DNA of 45,031 nucleotides from JAAYDH01 sp035353055. GTDB taxonomy: Bacteria > Bacillota_I > Bacilli_A > RFN20 > CAG-826. The position numbers were made by a program, and so were the translations under genes. This document shows, one piece after another, positions 39,531-45,031 of the stretch (position 1 is the stretch's first letter; each line of letters begins with the position of its first letter). Under the pieces are notes generated by a model that saw only the letters and a list, made by a program, of their open reading frames with translations, searched no databases and was not told the DNA's origin. The DNA is taken from NCBI GenBank assembly GCA_035353055.1, contig DAOPYW010000009.1, positions 1 through 45,031 of the forward strand. Direction: 5' to 3'.

Positions 39531-42032
39531 TTACTTGATATAGCTGCCTAATTCAGCGACCTTGCCAGGAGCTGGCGTTAAGTTTGTGCTTAAGACATAG
39601 ACGCGGACGTTTCCTTTGCCAGACATAGAAATGGATAGGCTGCCATTAGAGACAACTTTCGTATCGCCAGTTACAGCATCGATATAAGTGCCGTTTGGAA
39701 TGCTATTGAAGGTGGCTCCTCCCGAGACAGTGACAAGAGCGAAGCTATCGGTCTTGCTGTCGGTAAAGCGGCGCTTATAAGCCATTCCACCACTGACATT
39801 ATCTGTGGAATACTGTCCTTTTTGTAAAGCGGGAACAGCGCGGCGAATAATGTTTAAAGAGCGGATGTGTTTGGCGAGAGGATGATTGAGAGTATTAGCT
39901 ACCGCTCCGCTGGCATTGGTATATTTGCCAAAATCAGTAGCAGTCACATTTCCGGTGATGTTATCCCCGAAGTAAGCGCGACCAGTCTCACTTAAGGGAG
40001 CGTTAGGACCAACATCAATGCGCTTGCCTTTTTGGAATTCGATTTCGCTTCCGTAGTAAATAGCGGGAATACCTCTAAAGGTAAACATCAAGGCTAAGTT
40101 TTCAGCCCAGACATCTTGAGGCTGATTAAATCTTTCGCCTTCCGGTGCACCATCAGGGGCGTAATCGTGTGAATCGACATAGGTGACGTTCCATGTCGCA
40201 TCCGCGTAGACTTGGTCGTTGCCTTTGGCAATATTGAAAGCGTCCCAAGCATTTTTAAAATTCCAATGCATGGGAAAATCTATGACATTTAGATCGCTCT
40301 TTTTGCTGTAATCGACTGGGCGGTAATTGTTGCCATCGAGATAATGGTTGCTGCTAGTTGGCTGCGTCCAAGTCGAGAGATTATCATACCAGTTAGCTTC
40401 AGTGGAAGCTGCTCTTTCTTGCATGGTCGCCCATGGGTAGTTTTTTTGCTCTTTCCAAGTGTAGAAAGGTGCCGAGTCAGCAGCTTGACCGTGGTTCCAC
40501 ACTTCTCTGACGCGAGTGCAGACTTCTCCGAACATGAAGAAGTTTTTGCCACCGCGAGCTTGGAAGGCAGGGTTAAAGACTTTGTCAAAAACAAGGCGAG
40601 AGATATGCTTGGCGGTATCGACGCGGAAACCATCGACTCCCATATCAATATAGCGGCTATAGGCATCAATTAAATAATTGGTGACATAGGGATTCTCAGT
40701 GTTGAGGTCGACGCAGTCGCCAGCAATTTGTCCAGTCTGCTCGATATATTGTTCATAACCCATGCTTTTCTCATGGTGATAGATGTAGCGGAAATCGTTC
40801 ATGTCTTCTTTCATCGCATTAATGCGAGAACCATATTGGCCGTCGCCGCTTAAAGATGAATAATCGTCAGGTAAAACCTTGTAGGGATCGGTGATTTTAA
40901 GATTAGCGACTGTGTCAGGTTTAGTGTAATCTTTTTCAAACATCGGGAAGAGATTCTCTTCGCCGAAGTTGCTGGTGTGATTGAAGACGACATCTTGAAT
41001 TATTTTCATGCCTTTTGCGTGAGCGGCATTGATTAAATCTTGATAGGTAGCTCCTGGGACTTCTAGTCTGGGGTCAACTTGCGACATATCGATAGCGTGG
41101 TAGCCGTGATAGTCATATCCCGAAGCATTCTCGACGACGGGAGTAATCCAGAGAGCGGAAAATCCCAAAGCTTTGATGTAATCAAGCTTTTCGATTAAGC
41201 CTTTAAAATCCCCTCGCCATGCTGGATCGCTGTCGGGGTTTTTAGCTTGAGCATCATCCCAGCAGTGAACATTGTTGGATGGATCGCCATCATAGAAGCG
41301 GGCGGTCATGACGAAATAGATGGTCTCCTCGCGGAAATCATTGCCTCGGCTATTGCCTTCCTTCGGATGGAAATCCGTCAACACGCCATCTTTTAGATAC
41401 CATTCGCCATTGGTGAAGGCGTATTCAGCGGTCTCTTGACCATCGATGGTAAATTTTGCTTTGATGCTATTGAGTTTATTGAAGTTATAGCGATACCAAC
41501 TGCTCGTCTCAGAAAGCATGTTGATTGGCGTTTCAGTGGAAACTCCTACTGGCTCGCTGCCATAGAAGCGAATCTTCGGCACTGAAGTAGTGGCTTTGAC
41601 ATGAATATTAATGAGACCAGTGTTTTCAAATTCTGGCTCTTCGATGGTGTCGGGATCTTGGCTGTACCATTTGCCGCCAGTGCCCTTTCCTTCAAACCAC
41701 CACTCGCCGGTCGTTCTCGACATATCCCCTGTTTGAGGGCTACCATTGTTATTGAAAATTAATTTGATGGAAGTGATATCAGCAAAGCTCTTAGTGTACC
41801 ACTCGCTATCGGTGTCTTTGACAAGTTGCTCGCCAGGCCATGTGGTGCTGGCAACATCGTTTGGTAAAGGGGCGGCATCCCAATAGTGAATGTAGGGATT
41901 TGCATAGTCACCACGGTAGTGAACAGTAATTCCCATGCTCTCAGCAGCAGCGGCAATTTCGCCGCTTTTTATTGGAATAATGACGCCGATAACCGTCGTC
42001 AGAAGAACCGAAAGATGAGAGATAATTTTCAT
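39531..42032 (-). CDS. Secreted alpha-amylase with starch-binding modules (GH13)
   Basis: A 833-residue protein. A signal peptide ends near residue 32 (VLLTTVIGVIIPIKSGEIAAAA). Two starch-binding modules of the CBM25/26 type follow, at about 35-125 (VHYRGDYANPYIHYWDAAP and LIFNNNGSPQTGDM) and about 140-222. The GH13 barrel begins near 238. Conserved regions are seen: DVVFNH, GVDGFRVDTAKH with the nucleophile D472, FMFGEV with the acid/base E503, and VDSHD. A C-terminal beta domain completes the enzyme. It should cleave starch outside the cell. There is no sortase motif. I chose the ATG at 42032; an in-frame TTG lies two codons upstream. It is divergent from the leucine-rich-repeat lipoprotein. 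Confidence 0.95.
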   Translation of the reverse strand: MKIISHLSVLLTTVIGVIIPIKSGEIAAAAESMGITVHYRGDYANPYIHYWDAAPLPNDVASTTWPGEQLVKDTDSEWYTKSFADITSIKLIFNNNGSPQTGDMSRTTGEWWFEGKGTGGKWYSQDPDTIEEPEFENTGLINIHVKATTSVPKIRFYGSEPVGVSTETPINMLSETSSWYRYNFNKLNSIKAKFTIDGQETAEYAFTNGEWYLKDGVLTDFHPKEGNSRGNDFREETIYFVMTARFYDGDPSNNVHCWDDAQAKNPDSDPAWRGDFKGLIEKLDYIKALGFSALWITPVVENASGYDYHGYHAIDMSQVDPRLEVPGATYQDLINAAHAKGMKIIQDVVFNHTSNFGEENLFPMFEKDYTKPDTVANLKITDPYKVLPDDYSSLSGDGQYGSRINAMKEDMNDFRYIYHHEKSMGYEQYIEQTGQIAGDCVDLNTENPYVTNYLIDAYSRYIDMGVDGFRVDTAKHISRLVFDKVFNPAFQARGGKNFFMFGEVCTRVREVWNHGQAADSAPFYTWKEQKNYPWATMQERAASTEANWYDNLSTWTQPTSSNHYLDGNNYRPVDYSKKSDLNVIDFPMHWNFKNAWDAFNIAKGNDQVYADATWNVTYVDSHDYAPDGAPEGERFNQPQDVWAENLALMFTFRGIPAIYYGSEIEFQKGKRIDVGPNAPLSETGRAYFGDNITGNVTATDFGKYTNASGAVANTLNHPLAKHIRSLNIIRRAVPALQKGQYSTDNVSGGMAYKRRFTDSKTDSFALVTVSGGATFNSIPNGTYIDAVTGDTKVVSNGSLSISMSGKGNVRVYVLSTNLTPAPGKVAELGSYIK

Positions 42033-42148
42033 AATCAAATTCCCGTTTTATATACTATTTATAGTCTTATTATACTAGAAAGCCAAAAATTTAAATTAGA
42101 TGTTTAAGGCCGAGTGCAAAACTTATTTATGATTGATGGTTTTATTGG

Positions 42149-42154
42149 TATAAT
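42149..42154 (+). promoter_or_regulatory. -10 box of the LRR lipoprotein gene
   Basis: TATAAT 23 bases before the ATG; the leader would be about 16 bases with no ribosome site. Confidence 0.5.
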
Positions 42155-42177
42155 GCTAAACATAACGGTATCGAAAT

Positions 42178-43092
42178 ATGCATAGATTTAAAATCAATGG
42201 GCTGATTTTCCTTCCACTTCTTTTTGCTCTCGTCGCCTGCGGAGCACACGATGATACAGGCGGTGACGACGGTGACGACCCTGATATTCCCAGCGAACCA
42301 CACTGGGTAACTTTTAACACGCATTGCGATGCAACCTTAGAGTCGGTCTATGTGAAAGTTGTCGAGACAATGCCTGTTGTCACTAATGGCGAAATGATGC
42401 TCGCTGGTTGGTTCTTAGAATCAGCATATGAGAACATCGTCAGCTTTCCTTATAATGTCCTCGCTGATGTGACCATGCACGCGAAATGGACCGAGGGAAA
42501 TCCCGCTGATTTTACTTTTTCATCAACGATGGATAATACTGGCTATATCGTCACTTCCTACGGCGGAAATGCCGCGAATGTCATAATTCCAAGTTATTGC
42601 AACAGCAAGCCAGTTCTTGAGATTGGCGAGTATCTCTTCGCAAATAATGGAGCGATACAATCCGTCACCATGCCGAGCATGCTAGTAAAAATAAATATGG
42701 CAGCGTTCAAGAATGCTGCTCAGCTATCTTCAATTGTCATTCCTGATAATGTCACTTTAATTGACACCGACGCTTTCTCTGATTGCGTTGGCTTGCAGAC
42801 CATCGCGCTTCCTGCGAAACTTGAAGTTGTCGGCAACAGCGCTTTTGAAGGAACCGCAGTTCAGTCAATTACTTTGTGTAGTCACTTAACTGCCATCAAT
42901 TCAAGGGCCTTTGCTGACTGTGCTAATCTCCGCGATGTTTATCTCGGCAGCTCGACTCCACCACTCCGCTTCGCAAGCTCATTCGAGAATACAAATGCTG
43001 CTTTGAAATATAAAGTTGATTCAAGTGTCCTTGACACTTATAAATCCAATCAGTATTGGTCTCCTTTTGCATCGCAAATCGTCGCTCGTTAA
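42178..43092 (+). CDS. Leucine-rich-repeat (BspA-type) lipoprotein
   Basis: A 304-residue surface lipoprotein. The signal peptide MHRFKINGLIFLPLLFALVAC ends in lipobox LVAC with Cys21. An Asp/Gly-rich linker (about 22-38) leads to a Flg_new/Listeria-Bacteroides-type repeat region (about 40-105, with the AGWF and HAKWTE ends). The C-terminal ~180 residues are LRR_5/BspA repeats: IPSYCNSKPVLEIGEYLFANN, VTMPSMLVKINMAAFKN, IVIPDNVTLIDTDAFSDC and IALPAKLEVVGNSAFEG, each about 23 residues. Such proteins bind host or bacterial surface ligands. There is no ribosome site. It is divergent from the amylase. Confidence 0.88.
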   Translation: MHRFKINGLIFLPLLFALVACGAHDDTGGDDGDDPDIPSEPHWVTFNTHCDATLESVYVKVVETMPVVTNGEMMLAGWFLESAYENIVSFPYNVLADVTMHAKWTEGNPADFTFSSTMDNTGYIVTSYGGNAANVIIPSYCNSKPVLEIGEYLFANNGAIQSVTMPSMLVKINMAAFKNAAQLSSIVIPDNVTLIDTDAFSDCVGLQTIALPAKLEVVGNSAFEGTAVQSITLCSHLTAINSRAFADCANLRDVYLGSSTPPLRFASSFENTNAALKYKVDSSVLDTYKSNQYWSPFASQIVAR

Positions 43093-43320
43093 CTCATTCA
43101 TTTTATTTTATTGGTAAAGTAATTAAGACAGAATTTTTCGTCTAAAAAAATGTTTTTTTGTTGTCCAAAGAGGTAATTTGAACGCTTGATTGATTGGCTT
43201 TAAAGCAATTTTAAAGAAAACAATCGAAAAATGTCAAAAAAACATCATTAATATAGATATTAAACAAGATAAATGCCTATAATATACTGGCAAATATAGT
43301 TAATTTGTGGAGGCATTAGT
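43093..43320 (+). other. Intergenic region before the UPF0316 gene
   Basis: No gene. A TATAAT box at 43278-43283 lies 37 bases before the ATG at 43321, followed by a GGAGG ribosome site. The short repeat AGAC/GTCT with a T-run after it near 43126-43155 may be a weak terminator for the lipoprotein gene. A palindromic GCTTTAAAGC lies near 43197. Confidence 0.4.
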
Positions 43321-43887
43321 ATGTCGTGGGATTGGTTTGATACATTAGGTGTCTGGGGTGTTGTCATCGAGCTGTTTATTATTGTTTTCTGTAAGATTAT
43401 CGAGGTTGCAATCGGCACTGTTCGCTCGATACTGGTGGTCAAAGGTTATCGAAAATTAGCGGCTGCGCTAGCAATTGTCGAAATACTATTATGGGTCTTT
43501 ATCGCTTCGCGTGTTATCACGGGTCTCGCTCAAGATCCTCTTAAAGGAATAGCTTATTCTGTAGGCTTTGCTTCTGGAGTGTACATCGGTTCACTTATCG
43601 AGCAAAAATTAGCTTTTGGAATGCTTAAGATTCAAATTATTGCTGGGCTTGAAAAATCTCAGGAAATCGCCAGCAGTTTGAGAGCTAGTGGCTATGGCGT
43701 CACCGAGATCGATGCCGCCGGCAAGGATGAGAAGCGCAAAATTCTCATGATTTTAGCAAATCGCCTAGGCAGCGACAAAATAGTCAATCAAGTCAAGGCC
43801 ATTGACGAAGATGCAGTCGTCGTTTTAAGCGATATTACTTCTGTCAAAGGTGGATTTCTTAAAACCCGCCGCCAAGTCATGAAATAA
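43321..43887 (+). CDS. UPF0316 membrane protein
   Basis: A 188-residue protein. The first ~110 residues hold three membrane segments with the KIIEVAIGTVRSILVVKGYRKLAA block, the family signature. The C-terminal ~80 residues are a soluble DUF2179-like domain (about 113-180) with an alternating helix-strand pattern. Family function is not established. The ATG has a well placed GGAGG. It is a single-gene unit ended by a strong terminator. Codon use is like the rest of the window, in contrast to the AT-rich relics that follow. Confidence 0.9.
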   Translation: MSWDWFDTLGVWGVVIELFIIVFCKIIEVAIGTVRSILVVKGYRKLAAALAIVEILLWVFIASRVITGLAQDPLKGIAYSVGFASGVYIGSLIEQKLAFGMLKIQIIAGLEKSQEIASSLRASGYGVTEIDAAGKDEKRKILMILANRLGSDKIVNQVKAIDEDAVVVLSDITSVKGGFLKTRRQVMK

Positions 43888-43940
43888 ATTAGATTATATT
43901 TAATTGAAACGCTGCAATTCCTATGGATCCAGCGAAGAAA

Positions 43941-43973
43941 AAAGCGTCTTTTTCATCAAAGACGCTTTTTTTA
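43941..43973 (+). terminator. Terminator of the UPF0316 gene
   Basis: AAAGCGTCTTT (43941-43951), six-base loop, AAAGACGCTTT (43958-43968), then T-run. Perfect 11-bp stem. Confidence 0.93.
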
Positions 43974-44029
43974 AAATGTGTTAGTAGAGCAATTTTAAAA
44001 CAACTTGTCATACATTTGGAATGCCTATT

Positions 44030-44445
44030 TTATGAGGCTTCCTTCAAGAAATCCATTATGTTCTTTCGTAGTCCGTTTAGTTTCTTAAGATTTCTCATAC
44101 AATTGAATTTTGAGCATTGTTCATATAAATAACTTGACTCACATATAATACTGCTTATTTCTTGATGCATTACATCAATTTTAGTTGGTAATTCATACTT
44201 TTCAATCCTCTTGACTTGTTGTGGGTTTCTTAATCCAAAGTCTAGAATCTTACTATTACTTGTTTTTTTGCATAGCGATATACTTCAACAAAGAATGAAA
44301 TGTAATCACTTTTTAATCCTCCAAATCCTTGAATTGGCATCCATAAATGACCTTCTTTTCCTTCAAAACACATACCATCAGGATGCATTCTATCAACATA
44401 GATTTTTAAAACAAATACGTCCTTTTCCAAATGTTTCAACTTCAC
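44030..44445 (-). pseudogene. Frameshifted AT-rich gene relic
   Basis: Reading from a GTG at 44445 (AAGGGTG site just before) gives about 60 residues including DGMCFEGKEGHLWMPIQGFGG, then a frameshift at a run of seven A (near 44263-44269). In the next frame the protein goes on as SNSKILDFGLRNPQQVKRI to a stop at 44030-44032. Together about 135 residues, with no break other than this one. No family recognised. Codon use is more AT-rich than the neighbours, suggesting foreign origin. A single-base error in the homopolymer is the alternative explanation for the shift. Confidence 0.6.
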
Positions 44446-44555
44446 CCTTTTTTATAATGAAAAAAACACTAAAAGAGCAACATAGTCAGCATATAAAATA
44501 ATGTTGTTTCATTTTTTATTATGTTGTTCGCCATGTTCCCATCAGCATCAAACTT
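44446..44555. other. AT-rich spacer between two gene relics
   Basis: No gene. A loose inverted repeat around CAACAT/ATGTTG occurs near 44478-44512. It belongs to the decayed patch at 43974-44850. Confidence 0.35.
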
Positions 44556-44836
44556 TTATTCGCTCTTCCCTTCGAATCTTCCATGCTCTTTGCTGTGACA
44601 GCCTTTACATAGAAACAATAGATTATTTTGATTAAGAGAGATTCAATTATCATCTATATTGTCAAGAGTTATATGATTCTTATTATGTGCCCTGTTCCTT
44701 CTGAACCACACTTTTCACACTTTCCATTACAAGCTCAAATCTTTGCTGCTCTTGCTAGATGCCATTCATCAGAACGATAAAATCGTGGAATCTTTGTTGG
44801 CTTCTTTTTAGTGCTATCATGTTTTGTGAAAGGCAT
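44556..44836 (-). pseudogene. Relic of an HNH endonuclease gene
   Basis: Reading from the ATG at 44836 gives MPFTKHDSTKKKPTKIPRF, then a SDEWHLARAAKI block, a TGA, then CNGKCEKCGSEG. After a frameshift come TLDNIDDN, a second TGA, and ISLNQNNLLFLCKGCHSKEHGRF, which is the typical HNH end with the CxxC pairs and the CHSKEH motif. The missing part in the middle should contain the VHHIIP-type His pair. Both TGA codons could be decayed CGA. Phage-type HNH nucleases of this form sit by terminase genes; none is seen here. The gene is clearly non-functional under the standard code. Confidence 0.8.
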
Positions 44837-44916
44837 CCGCTCTTTCCTTCATCGGTTGAAATGGAAAAAATTCGCACAAACTCCTCTTCTCTGAATTCCA
44901 GTCGCCTCAAAGGCAT

Positions 44917-44948
44917 AAAAAAAGACTCTGACATATTGTATCAAAGTC
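44917..44948 (-). terminator. Terminator of the tRNA-Met transcript
   Basis: On the minus strand GACTTTGA pairs with TCAGAGTC (one wobble) around a nine-base loop, then seven T (44917-44923). Confidence 0.75.
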
Positions 44949-44960
44949 GTTCTTCCAATA

Positions 44961-45031
44961 TGGTAGCTGCGGGGGGATTTGAACCCTCGACCCACCGGGT
45001 ATGAACCGATTGCTCTAGCCAGCTGAGCTAC
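44961..45031 (-). tRNA. tRNA-Met (CAT, elongator), 5' end missing
   Basis: The visible 71 bases cover position 7 to the encoded CCA: D-arm GCTC/GAGC, anticodon loop TTCATAC (CAT, with U33), T-loop TTCAAAT. The ATCGG/CCGGT anticodon stem and GGTTCATACCC core match elongator tRNA-Met. The T-stem GAGGG/CCCCC has an A-C mismatch at 50:64. The 5' six bases lie beyond the window. Confidence 0.93.

Noticed and set aside
43923..44132. 69-residue plus-strand open frame
   Set aside because: It contains the 11-bp terminator stem of the UPF0316 gene and is antisense to the frameshifted relic.
1..45031. UGA read as Trp throughout (genetic code 4)
   Set aside because: All recognisable proteins are full length with TGG for Trp and contain no internal TGA; only a decayed relic has in-frame TGA.
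1..45031. AGG read as Met, as reported for one group of uncultivated Bacilli
   Set aside because: ATG is used normally at starts and internally in all conserved proteins, and I saw no Arg at conserved Met positions.
1..45031. CRISPR arrays, insertion sequences, prophage blocks
   Set aside because: No regularly spaced direct repeats, transposase motifs or phage structural genes were seen; the only mobile trace is the decayed HNH patch near the right edge.

Overview
The window looks like a chromosomal segment of an uncultivated low-to-mid GC Gram-positive bacterium of the Bacilli, in the broad neighbourhood of Erysipelotrichia, Acholeplasma and Izemoplasma-like lineages. This is inferred from gene content: a DUF3899 protein, a UPF0316 protein, a PTS_EIIC_2-type permease, MtaB, an oligopeptide transporter whose ATPases carry large insertions (as in Mollicutes), tRNA genes that encode CCA, and strong AGGAGG-type ribosome binding sites at many genes. 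No species can be named from the sequence. All 35 complete genes stop with TAA or TAG and none with TGA, although Trp is encoded by TGG throughout.

Layout. 1-2743 (minus): a MacB/FtsX-type ABC exporter subunit running off the left edge, and a two-gene unit of small membrane proteins divergent from a TetR regulator (2836). 3376-4040: a gene-poor stretch with a possible mini-gene (18-codon ORF, hairpin, terminator) facing a tRNA-Asp/tRNA-Phe operon. 4256-8310: rubrerythrin, a lipoprotein, a GT4 glycosyltransferase and glyA. 8409-14889 (mostly minus): cupin, DUF1295 membrane protein, SHOCT protein, tRNA-fMet with rpsU, deoC, rpmF, and a tight operon of a zinc-ribbon membrane protein, rsmE, an unknown gene and mtaB. 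14996-19364 (plus): a DUF3899 protein and a 1266-residue cell-surface subtilase.

19468-28907 (minus) is a peptide-uptake locus: the substrate-binding lipoprotein has its own promoter and terminator, followed by oppB-oppC-oppD-oppF behind a promoter containing an 18-bp perfect palindrome. OppC carries a roughly 340-residue extracytoplasmic insertion. OppD and OppF carry long charged helical insertions at different points of the ATPase fold. With the surface subtilase this suggests extracellular proteolysis followed by peptide uptake. 29187-39431 holds an acyltransferase with a zinc ribbon, tRNA-Ile2/tRNA-Ser, an AraC-type regulator, a PEPCK-like P-loop protein, a YhhN protein, tex, an SDR, an AlkD-like protein and a PTS-type permease. 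39531-43887 holds a secreted alpha-amylase with starch-binding modules, a leucine-rich-repeat lipoprotein and a UPF0316 protein. 43974-44850 is a decayed AT-rich patch with two gene relics, one an HNH nuclease, next to an elongator tRNA-Met cut by the right edge.

The main themes for a second look are: a group of genes whose -10 box lies 6-8 bases before the start codon (predicted leaderless mRNAs); the absence of TGA stops; the C33 anticodon loops in tRNA-fMet and tRNA-Ile2; the enlarged Opp transporter with its operator palindromes; and the mini-gene at 3629-3764.
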